The translations under genes and the position numbers were made by a program. A stretch of DNA of 64,000 nucleotides, taken from positions 62,001 to 126,000 of the forward strand of contig NZ_AZDG01000001.1 of the NCBI RefSeq assembly GCF_001434665.1, given 5' to 3'. This DNA comes from Companilactobacillus tucceti DSM 20183. Its GTDB lineage: Bacteria > Bacillota > Bacilli > Lactobacillales > Lactobacillaceae. Of the stretch, positions 36,845-45,644 are shown piece after piece; within the stretch, counting starts at the first letter, position 1, and each line of letters starts with the position of its first letter. The notes below the pieces were generated by a model that was given only the letters and a program-made list of their open reading frames with translations, ran no database searches and was not told where the DNA came from.

Positions 36845-38212
36845 ATGGGACTTTTTGATCGAATTAAGAGAGCCTTTACGGGCAAAGAAGATGAGCCAAA
36901 GAAATCTGAAAAAGTAGAAGAAGAAAAAAAAGAATCAAAAGAGTCTGAGCATGAAGAAATAAGTCATGATAAAGAGTTTAATGAAGAAGATGTTTCTAAT
37001 TCAGAAGAAGCTGAAGTAAGTTCTGAGAGTGAAGAGCCTGAACAAGAACAAGCTGATGTACCTGAAGAAGATTCTGAAAATTCTACTGAGAAAACAGAAA
37101 ATGTTGAACCTGAGAATAATACCAGTGAAGTATCTGATAATTCTGATTCAGATAAAGCAGAGGTTTCTGAAGATTCTGTTGAAGAAAAGGAAACTGAAGA
37201 TGCTACTGATACAGATTCAAAGGAATCAGATTCTGATATAGAACAAAGTGAAGAATCAGATAAAGATGATATTAAAGAATACGATGAAGGTTTAAAGAAA
37301 AGTCGTAATTCATTTGGCGCTAGATTCAATCGCTTTTTAGCTAATTTTAGAAGTGTAGACGAAGAATTTTTTGACGATCTTGAAGAATTATTGATTGAAT
37401 CTGATGTTGGCTATGAGACAGCAATGCGTTTATCCGATGAATTAAGAGAAGAAGTTAAATTGGAGAACGTTAAGAAACGTTCAGATGTTTCAGATGTAAT
37501 TGTTAGAAAATTAGTCGATATGTATGATGAAGAAGGCAAAGAGGAAGACAATACTCTTAAATTCAGTAAAGACAAGACTCCTACTGTATTTTTATTCGTT
37601 GGTGTCAATGGTGCCGGAAAGACTACAACTATTGGTAAATTAGCTCATCGTTATCAACAAGAAGGCAAAAAAGTTCTCTTGGCAGCAGGAGATACTTTTA
37701 GAGCCGGAGCAATTGAACAACTTCAAGTTTGGGGTAAACGTGTAAATGTTCCAGTTCAAGCAAGTAAAGCGCAAACTGATCCTGCTTCTGTAGTGTTTGA
37801 CGCTGTCCATCGTGCAGTAAATGAAGATTTTGATATACTTTTAGTTGATACAGCGGGTAGATTACAAAATAAAGAGGGTCTAATGCGTGAGTTAGAGAAA
37901 ATCAAGCGTGTTATTACTCGAGAATTACCCGATGCACCACAAGAAGTTTTATTAGTCCTAGATGGATCTACTGGACAAAATGCCTTGAGTCAGGCCAAAC
38001 AATTTAATGAGACAACTGATGTTTCAGGTATTGTCTTAACAAAGATTGACGGAAGCTCACAAGGTGGTATTGTTTTAGCCATTAGAAATGAGTTACATAT
38101 TCCTGTTAAATTAGTTGGTCTAGGTGAGCAAATGGACGATTTACGGGACTTTGATCCTGAGAAATTTATTTATGGATTATTTAAAGAGTTAATTGTCGGT
38201 TCTGGAGAATAA
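36845..38212 (+). CDS. ftsY: Signal recognition particle receptor FtsY
   Basis: FtsY is the SRP receptor GTPase at the membrane. A short basic amphipathic start (MGLFDRIKRAFTGK) is followed by a low-complexity acidic region rich in Glu, Ser and Asp (about residues 15-150). The NG domain follows with GVNGAGKTTTIGKLA, DTFRAGAIEQL, DTAGRLQNK and LTKIDGSSQGG. GGAGATTAAT precedes the ATG. It is part of the smc-ftsY-ylxM-ffh cluster, together with the SRP protein Ffh. Confidence 0.96.
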   Translation: MGLFDRIKRAFTGKEDEPKKSEKVEEEKKESKESEHEEISHDKEFNEEDVSNSEEAEVSSESEEPEQEQADVPEEDSENSTEKTENVEPENNTSEVSDNSDSDKAEVSEDSVEEKETEDATDTDSKESDSDIEQSEESDKDDIKEYDEGLKKSRNSFGARFNRFLANFRSVDEEFFDDLEELLIESDVGYETAMRLSDELREEVKLENVKKRSDVSDVIVRKLVDMYDEEGKEEDNTLKFSKDKTPTVFLFVGVNGAGKTTTIGKLAHRYQQEGKKVLLAAGDTFRAGAIEQLQVWGKRVNVPVQASKAQTDPASVVFDAVHRAVNEDFDILLVDTAGRLQNKEGLMRELEKIKRVITRELPDAPQEVLLVLDGSTGQNALSQAKQFNETTDVSGIVLTKIDGSSQGGIVLAIRNELHIPVKLVGLGEQMDDLRDFDPEKFIYGLFKELIVGSGE

Positions 38213-38213
38213 T

Positions 38214-38555
38214 ATGGAAATTGATGAGACAACAAAAGTAAATTTGTTGTATAATTTTTATCATTCTTTATTGACTAAAAAGCAAAGTCAATATTTAGAT
38301 TTATATTATGTCGAAGATTTTTCTCTTGGTGAAATTTCGGAGCAGTTAAAAGTGTCCAGACAAGCAGTTTTGGATAATTTGCACCGTTCTGTAAGTTCAC
38401 TGGAATTATTTGAAAAAGAATTAGGATTGATCAAGAAAACAAAAGAAATTGATGATATTTCTAGTAAACTTGGTCAAATAGCTTTGAACAGGTATCCGGA
38501 TGACAAGGAATTAAGTGAGCTAGTAAAACGTATTTCTAAAATAAATGAAATGTAG
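38214..38555 (+). CDS. ylxM: Putative helix-turn-helix protein YlxM
   Basis: The 113-residue helical protein has a sigma-70 region 4-like helix-turn-helix (KKQSQYLDLYYVEDF, then LGEISEQLKVSRQAVLDNLHR). YlxM homologues sit beside ffh; in streptococci YlxM binds SRP components and modulates GTPase activity. The ATG at 38214 has GGAG six bases upstream and begins directly after the ftsY stop. ffh follows nine bases later. Confidence 0.9.
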   Translation: MEIDETTKVNLLYNFYHSLLTKKQSQYLDLYYVEDFSLGEISEQLKVSRQAVLDNLHRSVSSLELFEKELGLIKKTKEIDDISSKLGQIALNRYPDDKELSELVKRISKINEM

Positions 38556-38564
38556 GAGTAAGAG

Positions 38565-40001
38565 ATGGCTTTTGAAGGATTAAGTGAACGACTTCAAAAA
38601 GTTTTTTCCACGCTAAGAGGTAAGGGGAAACTTTCAGAAGATGATGTTCGTAAAGTAATGCGTGAAGTTAGAATGGCTTTACTCGAAGCCGATGTTAACT
38701 TTGACGTTGTTAAGGGTTTTGTTAAACAAGTTAGAGAACGTGCTTTAGGCGCCGAAGTAATGGATAGTTTAAGTCCATCACAACAAGTTATTAAAATCGT
38801 TGATGATGAATTAACTAAATTAATGGGTGAAGAAGCCGTTCCATTAAATAAGGCCCCACATATACCAACGATTATTATGATGGTTGGTCTTCAAGGTGCT
38901 GGTAAAACAACAACAGCTGGTAAACTAGCCAAGTATCTTATTAATAATGATAAAGCTAGACCTATGTTTATCGCTGGAGACGTTTATCGTCCGGCTGCTA
39001 TTGAGCAGTTAAAAACTGTTGCTCAACAGGTTGGTGCCCCAGTATATGAAGAGGGTACTGATAAAGATCCAGTTGAGATCGTTAAGAATGGTTTAGCACA
39101 AGCTGCAGAAAATAAAAATGATTATGTAATCATCGATACTGCAGGTCGTCTTGAAATTGACGATAAATTGATGGATGAATTATCTAGAATTAAAGAATTA
39201 GCACATCCAAATGAAATCTTGTTTGTCGCTGATTCGATGACTGGTCAAGTTGCTGCAAAAGTAGCGCACGGATTTGATGAACAATTAGATATAACTGGTG
39301 TTGTCTTAACTAAGTTAGATGGTGATACCCGTGGTGGTGCCGCTTTATCGATTCGTTCTGTTACTGGTAAACCTATTAAGTTTATCGGACAAGGTGAAAA
39401 ATTAGATCAATTAGATGTTTTCCATCCTGATCGTATGGCAAATCGTATTCTTGGTATGGGTGACATGCTTACTCTTATTGAGAAGGCTCAAAATGATTAC
39501 GATGAAAAACAAGCCAAAGATATGGCTGAAAAGATCCGTGAGAATAGTTTTGATTTTAATGATTTCATCGATCAAATGGATCAAATTCAAAAAATGGGTC
39601 CAATGGATGAGTTAATGAAAATGATTCCAGGAATGGCCAATAACCCAGCTATGGCTAATGTTAATATTGGTGAAAAAGATATTGACCATTTAAAGGCAAT
39701 TGTTTACTCGATGACTCCTAAAGAACGTGAGAATCCAGATTTATTAAATCCTTCAAGACGTCGTCGTATTGCGAGTGGTTCTGGAAGAAGCGTTCAAGAA
39801 GTCAACCGCATGATAAAGCAATTTAAGCAATCACGAGATATGATGAAGCAAATGAGTAAAGGTAATATGTCTGGTTTGGATCAAATGATGGGTGGCGGAA
39901 TGTCTGGTAAGCTAGGCAAGATGGCTATGCACTCAATGGTGAAAAAACAAAAGAAACGTAAAAAGAAACGTTTAAAGAAGATCAAACGATTTAAATCATA
40001 A
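38565..40001 (+). CDS. ffh: Signal recognition particle protein Ffh
   Basis: Ffh binds signal sequences and 4.5S/6S RNA. The NG domain shows GLQGAGKTTTAGKLA, DVYRPAAIEQL, DTAGRLEID and LTKLDGDTRGGAALS. The methionine-rich M domain covers about residues 300-450, including SRRRRIASGSGRSVQEVNRMIKQF in parts, and the tail is strongly basic (KKQKKRKKKRLKK). The length of 478 residues is normal. It is the last gene of its operon. Confidence 0.97.
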   Translation: MAFEGLSERLQKVFSTLRGKGKLSEDDVRKVMREVRMALLEADVNFDVVKGFVKQVRERALGAEVMDSLSPSQQVIKIVDDELTKLMGEEAVPLNKAPHIPTIIMMVGLQGAGKTTTAGKLAKYLINNDKARPMFIAGDVYRPAAIEQLKTVAQQVGAPVYEEGTDKDPVEIVKNGLAQAAENKNDYVIIDTAGRLEIDDKLMDELSRIKELAHPNEILFVADSMTGQVAAKVAHGFDEQLDITGVVLTKLDGDTRGGAALSIRSVTGKPIKFIGQGEKLDQLDVFHPDRMANRILGMGDMLTLIEKAQNDYDEKQAKDMAEKIRENSFDFNDFIDQMDQIQKMGPMDELMKMIPGMANNPAMANVNIGEKDIDHLKAIVYSMTPKERENPDLLNPSRRRRIASGSGRSVQEVNRMIKQFKQSRDMMKQMSKGNMSGLDQMMGGGMSGKLGKMAMHSMVKKQKKRKKKRLKKIKRFKS

Positions 40002-40004
40002 GAA

Positions 40005-40049
40005 AATAAAGAGGTGTAAAGAAAAAAACTTTACACCTCTTTATTTTTT
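40005..40049 (+). terminator. Terminator after ffh
   Basis: AATAAAGAGGTGTAAAG (40005-40021) pairs perfectly with its complement (40029-40045) around an A7 loop. Its right arm and T-run also carry the -35 of the rpsP promoter. Confidence 0.88.
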
Positions 40050-40058
40050 GTGTATACT
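40030..40058 (+). promoter_or_regulatory. Promoter of rpsP-rimM-trmD, embedded in the ffh terminator
   Basis: -35 TTTACA (40030-40035) lies in the right arm of the terminator, and -10 TATACT (40053-40058) follows at 17 bp. The rpsP ribosome-binding site AGGAGG is 19 bases further on. Confidence 0.75.
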
Positions 40059-40090
40059 AACAAAGTTAAGTATTTAGGAGGAAACAAAAT

Positions 40091-40363
40091 ATGTCAGTTA
40101 AGATTAGAATGAAACGTATGGGTAGTAAATTAAGACCTTTCTACAGAATCGTTGTTGCTGATTCACGTGCACCACGTGATGGTCGCTTCATCGAACAAGT
40201 TGGTTATTACAACCCAATCGCTCAACCAGAAGAAATCAAGTTGGACGATGACAAGATTATGGATTGGTTACAAAAAGGTGCACAACCTTCAGATACAGTT
40301 CGTAACTTACTTAAGACACATGGTATTATGCAAAAGTATCATGAAAGCAAATATTCAAAATAA
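40091..40363 (+). CDS. rpsP: 30S ribosomal protein S16
   Basis: The 90-residue basic protein starts [25 protein letters not shown] in two adjacent parts, the hallmark of S16. AGGAGG precedes the ATG. It heads the rpsP-rimM-trmD unit, with a weak hairpin before rimM. Confidence 0.97.
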   Translation: MSVKIRMKRMGSKLRPFYRIVVADSRAPRDGRFIEQVGYYNPIAQPEEIKLDDDKIMDWLQKGAQPSDTVRNLLKTHGIMQKYHESKYSK

Positions 40364-40379
40364 TGAATAATTAAAATGG

Positions 40380-40420
40380 GATCAGATAAAACTTTGTTTT
40401 GTCGTGGTCCTATTTATTTA
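40380..40420 (+). terminator. Weak hairpin between rpsP and rimM
   Basis: GGATCA and GATAAAAC (40380-40393) pair with GTTTTGTC and TGGTCC, with one bulged G and some G-T pairs. The following sequence, TATTTATTT, is a poor T-run, so it is more likely an attenuator or mRNA stabiliser than a full terminator. Confidence 0.45.
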
Positions 40421-40433
40421 TGTGGAGGAATAA

Positions 40434-40949
40434 ATGGCTGATAATTTATATCGAGTTGGAACAATAGTTAATACACATGGTATTAAAGGTGAGTTGCGAA
40501 TCATTCCAATTACAGATTTCCCTGAAGAACGTTTTAAAAAGGGCGCCAAACTTTATTTAAAAAAAGCCAACAACTCAAAAGAGTTTATTGTGGAATCATC
40601 GCGTAAGCATAAGAATTTTATTTTAATAAAATTTAAAGGCTACGATAATATTAATGATGTAGAACAATATGTTAAATCTGAATTATTTTCTGACAATGAA
40701 GTGAAACCCAAATTAGATAATGGAGAATTTTTCTATAGTCAAATTATTGGACTAAAAGTGGTTGATAATAAACTTGGAGAAATAGGAAAAATAAAAGAAA
40801 TAATGGAATTAGGTCCAAATGATGTTTGGGTAGTAAAAAGTCCTAAGTATGATGAAGTTTTAATTCCTTATATTGACGATGTGGTAAAAAAAGTGGATCT
40901 TGAAAATGAGATAGTTAATGTAGAGATCCCGGATGGATTGATAGACTAA
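40434..40949 (+). CDS. rimM: Ribosome maturation factor RimM
   Basis: RimM assists 30S head assembly around S19. The N-terminal segment [29 protein letters not shown] is the family signature, and the PRC-barrel C-terminal part contains [27 protein letters not shown]. The length of 171 residues is normal. GGAGG precedes the ATG, and the last base is shared with the trmD start. Confidence 0.95.
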   Translation: MADNLYRVGTIVNTHGIKGELRIIPITDFPEERFKKGAKLYLKKANNSKEFIVESSRKHKNFILIKFKGYDNINDVEQYVKSELFSDNEVKPKLDNGEFFYSQIIGLKVVDNKLGEIGKIKEIMELGPNDVWVVKSPKYDEVLIPYIDDVVKKVDLENEIVNVEIPDGLID

Positions 40950-41677
40950 TGGATATAACTGTATTGAGTATTTTCCCAAAAATGTTTCAGGCTTTAAATG
41001 AGTCACTGATTGGTAAGGCACAAGAAAAGGGACTTGTTAATTTAGATGTAGTTGATTTTAGAGACTTTACTACTGATAAACAAAATCACGTAGACGACGC
41101 TCCATATGGTGGTGGTGCTGGGATGTTATTACAAGCACAACCCATTTATGATGCTATGGATAGTGTCGAAAAGAATAAACCTGGTAAAAAAAGAGTGATC
41201 TTATTGGATCCAGCAGGTAAAACATTTAATACAAAAATGGCGAGAGATTTTGCTAAAGAAGATCAGCTGGTTTTTATTTGTGGACATTATGAAGGCTTTG
41301 ATGAGAGAGTCAAGGACTTAGTTACTGATGAAGTTTCTATTGGAGATTACATTTTAACTGGTGGCGAATTGCCAACAATGAACATGATAGATGCTACGTT
41401 AAGATTTGTTCCAGGGGTTTTAGGGAATTCGTTTTCCGCTGAAGATGAATCATTTTCACATGGACTTTTAGAATACCCTCAATATTCACGACCAGCAGAT
41501 TTTAGAGGTAAAAAGGTACCTGAAGTCTTAACAAGTGGTAATCATGAGAAAATTCGAGTCTGGCGTTTAAAAGAATCTCTAAGAAAAACTTTAGATAGAC
41601 GCCCTGATCTGCTTGAAAATATAGAATTAACTGATGAAGAGAAAAAGTTGATTCGTGAAATTCGTTCTGAAAATTAG
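40949..41677 (+). CDS. trmD: tRNA (guanine-37 N1)-methyltransferase
   Basis: TrmD makes m1G37 to prevent frameshifting. The deep-trefoil-knot segments [33 protein letters not shown], and [13 protein letters not shown] are intact. The length of 242 residues is normal. It is translationally coupled to rimM. Its stop codon is followed at once by the rplS promoter, so rplS is transcribed separately as well. Confidence 0.97.
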   Translation: MDITVLSIFPKMFQALNESLIGKAQEKGLVNLDVVDFRDFTTDKQNHVDDAPYGGGAGMLLQAQPIYDAMDSVEKNKPGKKRVILLDPAGKTFNTKMARDFAKEDQLVFICGHYEGFDERVKDLVTDEVSIGDYILTGGELPTMNMIDATLRFVPGVLGNSFSAEDESFSHGLLEYPQYSRPADFRGKKVPEVLTSGNHEKIRVWRLKESLRKTLDRRPDLLENIELTDEEKKLIREIRSEN

Positions 41678-41706
41678 TTTACAAATAGAATGCAATATTG
41701 TAATAT
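41678..41706 (+). promoter_or_regulatory. Promoter of rplS
   Basis: -35 TTTACA (41678-41683) directly abuts the trmD stop codon, and -10 TAATAT (41701-41706) follows at 17 bp. Confidence 0.65.
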
Positions 41707-41709
41707 TGT

Positions 41710-41780
41710 AAGAGTGCTTGAACACATATTAACGATATTCCGCTGTGTATTAAATAAGATATATAAGAGTGTCGAATTAG
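41710..41780 (+). ncRNA. Ribosomal protein L19 leader (candidate)
   Basis: The 5' untranslated region before rplS can form short stems, such as GTG/CAC near 41714-41725 and ACACA/TGTGT enclosing TATTAACGATATTCCGC (about 41724-41749). L19 leaders are described at this position in Bacilli. Assignment is by position and shape; a covariance search is needed to confirm. Confidence 0.5.
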
Positions 41781-41792
41781 GAGAAATTATTT

Positions 41793-42146
41793 ATGAAACC
41801 ATTAATTCAAGATATTACTAAAGAACAATTACGTTCTGATATCCCTGACTTCCGCCCTGGTGACACTGTTCGTGTACATGCTAAGGTTGTTGAAGGTTCA
41901 CGTGAACGTATCCAGTTGTTTGAAGGCGTTGTAATTAAGAGACGTGGTTCAGGTGTTAGTGCTACATATACTGTTCGTAAGATGAGTAGCGGTGTTGGTG
42001 TGGAAAGAACATTCCCACTAAACACACCACGTGTTGAAAAGATTGACGTTGTAAGACATGGTCTTGTTCGTCGTAGCAAACTTTACTATCTACGTGATCG
42101 TAAAGGTAAGGCTGCACGTATCAAAGAACGTCGTATTGAAAAATAG
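41793..42146 (+). CDS. rplS: 50S ribosomal protein L19
   Basis: L19 lies at the subunit interface. The 117-residue protein contains [22 protein letters not shown] and [19 protein letters not shown], both typical. GGAGAAATTATTT precedes the ATG. It is followed by two terminators in tandem. Confidence 0.97.
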   Translation: MKPLIQDITKEQLRSDIPDFRPGDTVRVHAKVVEGSRERIQLFEGVVIKRRGSGVSATYTVRKMSSGVGVERTFPLNTPRVEKIDVVRHGLVRRSKLYYLRDRKGKAARIKERRIEK

Positions 42147-42156
42147 TAGTTTAATT

Positions 42157-42184
42157 AAAAGACACTTAGGTGTCTTTTTTTATT
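42157..42184 (+). terminator. Terminator after rplS
   Basis: AAAAGACAC (42157-42165) pairs with GTGTCTTTT around the loop TTAG, with a long T-run. Confidence 0.85.
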
Positions 42185-42187
42185 TGA

Positions 42188-42222
42188 GCAGATATCATAA
42201 ATTAGATATCTGCTTTTTTTTT
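42188..42222 (+). terminator. Second terminator, upstream of the purine operon
   Basis: GCAGATATC (42188-42196) pairs with GATATCTGC (42205-42213) around an eight-base loop, followed by nine T residues. It adds insulation between rplS and the pur operon; its T-run merges with the -35 of the pur promoter. Confidence 0.85.
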
Positions 42223-42249
42223 ACTCAAATTTATGTAAACACGTATAAT
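42220..42249 (+). promoter_or_regulatory. Candidate promoter of the purine operon
   Basis: -35 TTTACT (42220-42225) and perfect -10 TATAAT (42244-42249) with 18 bp spacing. This gives a leader of about 140 bases before purE that contains the candidate PurBoxes. Confidence 0.5.
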
Positions 42250-42290
42250 TATTTGAATATGTGTTAAAAACACTTTTAAATATATTTATA

Positions 42291-42318
42291 CACGAACATT
42301 TAAAAATGCGAGATTATT
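42291..42318. promoter_or_regulatory. Candidate PurR PurBox pair
   Basis: CACGAACATT (42291-42300) resembles the PurBox core CCGAACAWT of Firmicutes PurR, and a weaker CGAGATTA (42309-42316) repeats it in the same direction 16 bp later. Position before purE fits. The B. subtilis PurBox pair is inverted, whereas this pair is direct, so the call is tentative. No purine riboswitch aptamer is seen. Confidence 0.4.
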
Positions 42319-42393
42319 TTTTGTACGTAATTTGATTGAAAAAAACTTATTAGATTGATAAACTGATGACATACTTTAAGGAGAAGGTGAATT

Positions 42394-42879
42394 ATGAAGG
42401 ATGTAGCAATTGTTATGGGTTCGATTTCAGATTTACCAACAATGCAAAATTCAATTGATATACTTCAACAATTGGGCGTCAGCTATGAAAGATTTGTAAT
42501 ATCAGCACATAGGATGCCTCGTGAAATGATATATTTCAGTGAAAACGCAATTGATAATGGATTTAAAGTAATAATTGCCGGAGCAGGTGGTGCTGCTCAC
42601 TTACCAGGTATGATTGCTGCTTCAACAATTTTACCGGTAATTGGTGTTCCGGTTGAATCTAAGTCTTTAAGTGGAATGGATTCACTGTTGTCGATCGTAC
42701 AAATGCCAGGGGGTGTTCCTGTAGCAACAATGTCTATTGGTAAAGCAGGAGCAGTAAATGCAGCAATTATGGCTACTAAAATTTGTGCAATAAATAATGA
42801 ACAATATTCAAAATCACTTTTAGATTTTAAAAAAGAAATGCACGATAATTCAGTAGAAAGTGGGAAACGTTTTGAGTAA
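42394..42879 (+). CDS. purE: N5-carboxyaminoimidazole ribonucleotide mutase
   Basis: PurE converts N5-CAIR to CAIR. The 161-residue protein shows VAIVMGSISDLPTMQ, the class-I segment VISAHRMPREM, AGAGGAAHLPGMIAA and GVPVESKSLSGMDSLLSIVQMPGG in parts. AAGGAGAAGGTGAATT precedes the ATG. It is the first gene of the purine operon and overlaps purK. Confidence 0.97.
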   Translation: MKDVAIVMGSISDLPTMQNSIDILQQLGVSYERFVISAHRMPREMIYFSENAIDNGFKVIIAGAGGAAHLPGMIAASTILPVIGVPVESKSLSGMDSLLSIVQMPGGVPVATMSIGKAGAVNAAIMATKICAINNEQYSKSLLDFKKEMHDNSVESGKRFE

Positions 42880-43999
42880 ATATCACTTACCTGGAGAAAC
42901 GATAGGAATTATTGGTGGTGGCCAACTGGGTCAAATGATGTCGTCAACTGCCAAAGAAAAAGGGTATAAGGTTATAATCTTAGATCCAACAAGTGATTGC
43001 CCTGCTGCTCAAGTTTCAGATGAACAAATTATTGCAGAATATGATGATTTTGATTCTTTAAAAGAATTAGCTGAAAAATGCGATGTTTTAACGTATGAAT
43101 TTGAAAATGTCGATGCTGAAACGATTGAAGAAATCAAAAAATATACAGATGTACCACAAGGAACAAGAGCATTAACAATTACTCAGAATAGAAGATCTGA
43201 AAAAGATTTTTTAATGGAAAATGAATTTCCAGTTGTTGCTAATATTATCGTGAGAAATGAAGATGATTTTTTAAAAGCATTAAATCAACTGGGATACCCT
43301 TCAATTTTAAAGACTGTCGAAGGTGGATATGACGGTAAAGGACAGATTTTGATTCAAGATGATGAATATGACAAAGAGTTAGTCCATCAGTTGATTAAAT
43401 CAAGTATTTGTATTTTAGAATCCAAGATCGTTTTAAAAAAAGAAGTCTCGGTTGTTATTTCTTCGAATTCGAAGGATCAACATTCAGTATTTCCAATTAT
43501 TGAAAATGAACATAGAAATAATATCTTGCATATTAGTAATTGTCCAGCTCGAGTAAGTGAAGAGATAAAAACACAAGCTTATGAAATATCTCGAAGTATT
43601 GCAAAAAAACTTAGTTTAGTCGGAACTATGTGTATTGAATTTTTTGTTTCAGAAAATAATGAATTATTTGTAAATGAAATTGCTCCTCGACCACACAATT
43701 CAGGTCATCTAACTATTGAATCATGTAATATTTCTCAATTTGATGCTCATATAAGAGGAATCTGTGGGTGGAAAATGCCTCAAGTAAAGCAATTCAGCCC
43801 AGCTATTATGGTTAACCTTTTGGGACAACATCTTAATAAATCAAAAAACAAGTTAATTGAGCATTCAGATTGGAATTTCCATGATTATGGAAAATACCAA
43901 TGCAAATTGGATCGTAAGATGGGACATATAACTATATTAACTGACGATATTGATAATGAAATTTTAAAGCTTAAAAATAATCCAATTTGGAATGACTAG
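42872..43999 (+). CDS. purK: N5-carboxyaminoimidazole ribonucleotide synthase
   Basis: PurK, an ATP-grasp ligase, carboxylates AIR to N5-CAIR with bicarbonate. The N-terminal IGIIGGGQLGQMM and later EGGYDGKGQ and NEIAPRPHNSGH segments are diagnostic. The TTG at 42872 (overlap of 8 bp with purE) seems more natural than the GTG at 42860, but neither has a strong ribosome-binding site, so translation is probably coupled. Length about 375 aa. Confidence 0.95.
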   Translation: MSKYHLPGETIGIIGGGQLGQMMSSTAKEKGYKVIILDPTSDCPAAQVSDEQIIAEYDDFDSLKELAEKCDVLTYEFENVDAETIEEIKKYTDVPQGTRALTITQNRRSEKDFLMENEFPVVANIIVRNEDDFLKALNQLGYPSILKTVEGGYDGKGQILIQDDEYDKELVHQLIKSSICILESKIVLKKEVSVVISSNSKDQHSVFPIIENEHRNNILHISNCPARVSEEIKTQAYEISRSIAKKLSLVGTMCIEFFVSENNELFVNEIAPRPHNSGHLTIESCNISQFDAHIRGICGWKMPQVKQFSPAIMVNLLGQHLNKSKNKLIEHSDWNFHDYGKYQCKLDRKMGHITILTDDIDNEILKLKNNPIWND

Positions 44000-44009
44000 G
44001 AGAAATTTG

Positions 44010-44717
44010 ATGAGAGGGAAACTTTTGTATTCTGGTAAGGCTAAGGATGTCTATTCCACTGATAATGAAGATCAAATATTGATGGTTTATAAAGATCAAG
44101 CAACAGCACTTAATGGTGGTCGTAAGGAACATATTGAAGGTAAGGGAACTTTAAATTGTCGAATATCGACTTTGATCTTTAAATATTTGATAAAAAATGG
44201 AATAGAGACGCATTTATTGGAAAATGTTTCTGATAGCGAGCAATTAGTTAAGAAAACGGAATTAATACCAATTGAAGTTGTTTTACGAAATAAAATTGCT
44301 GGCAGCTTTGCTAGAAAATTTGGATTAGAAGAAGGAAAACAACTTAATCCACCTGTGATCGAATATTACTTTAAAAGTGATGAGCTAGATGATCCAGCCA
44401 TAAATACATCCCAAATTGAATCAATTGGTATTGCTACTGGAGAAGAGCTTGCTTCTATAAATGAAAAAACGCTGATCATAAATGATCTTCTAAAAAAAAT
44501 GTTTGATTTAGATGGATTGGATTTAATAGATTTCAAATTAGAATTTGGTCGAATTGATGGGAAAATTATTTTAATTGACGAATTTTCACCAGATAATTGT
44601 CGACTTTGGGACAAAAAAACGCATCAATCTTTAGATAAAGATGTATTTAGAAAAAACGAAGCAGATCTTGTGACAACGTATAAAAAAGTATTAGAGAGAT
44701 TAGAAGGAGTTCAATAA
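44010..44717 (+). CDS. purC: SAICAR synthetase
   Basis: PurC joins CAIR and aspartate to give SAICAR. The N-terminal LLYSGKAKDVYSTD, IPIEVVLRNKIAGSFA and IDEFSPDNCRLWD are family motifs. The ATG at 44010 is preferred to 43992 because AGGAG (43998-44002) lies seven bases before it. The length of 235 residues is normal. The next enzyme in the pathway, PurB, is not in the window. Confidence 0.96.
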   Translation: MRGKLLYSGKAKDVYSTDNEDQILMVYKDQATALNGGRKEHIEGKGTLNCRISTLIFKYLIKNGIETHLLENVSDSEQLVKKTELIPIEVVLRNKIAGSFARKFGLEEGKQLNPPVIEYYFKSDELDDPAINTSQIESIGIATGEELASINEKTLIINDLLKKMFDLDGLDLIDFKLEFGRIDGKIILIDEFSPDNCRLWDKKTHQSLDKDVFRKNEADLVTTYKKVLERLEGVQ

Positions 44718-44718
44718 T

Positions 44719-44970
44719 ATGACCTTAGTAAAGGTATACGTAACTTATAAGAAATCTATTTTAGATCCTCAAGGTGAAGCTATTAAAAAAGCAGTGCATG
44801 GAATGGGTCATACAATTATTCAAAATGTCCGAATGGGTAAGTATTTTGAATTAACGGTGAGTGATAATGCTCAAAATATTGATGCTGAAATAAATGAAGT
44901 TTGTGATCAATTGTTAGCAAATCCTAATATGGAATCTTATCGATATGAGGTTATGGAGGAAAACAAATGA
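44719..44970 (+). CDS. purS: FGAM synthase subunit PurS
   Basis: The 83-residue protein bridges PurL and PurQ in the three-part FGAM synthase. It shows [28 protein letters not shown] and the acidic C-terminal helix. The ATG follows GAAGGAGTTCAATA at the end of purC; it overlaps purQ by four bases. Confidence 0.95.
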   Translation: MTLVKVYVTYKKSILDPQGEAIKKAVHGMGHTIIQNVRMGKYFELTVSDNAQNIDAEINEVCDQLLANPNMESYRYEVMEENK

Positions 44971-45644
44971 GATTTGCCGTAATAGTCTTTCCAGGATCCA
45001 ATTGCGACAAAGATTTATATTATGCGGTTAAAGATGGCATCAATGCTGATGTAAAAATGGTTGATTATAGAGAAAATTCACTTGAAGGCTTCGATGCAAT
45101 TTTGATTCCTGGAGGTTTTTCATATGGGGATTACTTACGTAGTGGAGCTATCGCAGCACATGCACCCATTATTAACGAAATAAAAAGAGTAGCCAATTTA
45201 GATGTACCAATCTTAGGTATTTGTAATGGATTTCAGATTTTGACGGAAATAGGATTATTGCCTGGTTGTTTAATGAAAAATCAGCAAAATAAATTTATTT
45301 GCGAAGACGTAGAGTTGTCAGTAGAAAATAATCAAACCGTTTTTACTAGTGATTATAATTATCGACAAATTCTCAAGATACCAGTAGCTCATGGTGAAGG
45401 TAATTATTACTGTGATGAAAGTACTTTAAATGAATTAAATAAAAATAATCAAATTGTTTTTAAGTATTGTTCAAATATAAATGGCAGTGTTGAAAATATT
45501 GCCGGTATTTCAAACAAAAAAGGAAATGTTTTAGGGATGATGCCACATCCAGAACGAGCTTTAGAGGAAATTGTTGGATCTGATGATGGTCTAAAGATGT
45601 TTCAATCAATTTTAAAATCACATATGGATAGGGTGAATCTATAA
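44967..45644 (+). CDS. purQ: FGAM synthase glutaminase subunit
   Basis: PurQ releases ammonia from glutamine for PurL. Class-I amidotransferase motifs are visible: [26 protein letters not shown], the nucleophile in [11 protein letters not shown], and the His-Glu dyad in [11 protein letters not shown]. The length of 225 residues is normal. AGGAAAACAA precedes the ATG in the purS 3' end. Confidence 0.97.
   Translation: MRFAVIVFPGSNCDKDLYYAVKDGINADVKMVDYRENSLEGFDAILIPGGFSYGDYLRSGAIAAHAPIINEIKRVANLDVPILGICNGFQILTEIGLLPGCLMKNQQNKFICEDVELSVENNQTVFTSDYNYRQILKIPVAHGEGNYYCDESTLNELNKNNQIVFKYCSNINGSVENIAGISNKKGNVLGMMPHPERALEEIVGSDDGLKMFQSILKSHMDRVNL

Noticed and set aside
36964-37329. Antisense serine-rich frame inside the acidic region of ftsY
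   Set aside because: It is only the complement of repeated Glu/Asp/Ser codons in ftsY; no ribosome-binding site.
42058-42267. Frame overlapping the end of rplS and two terminators
   Set aside because: It runs through both terminator hairpins and lacks a start signal.
42223-42393. Purine riboswitch before purE
   Set aside because: The leader is AT-rich and shows no three-way junction core with the conserved loop sequences.
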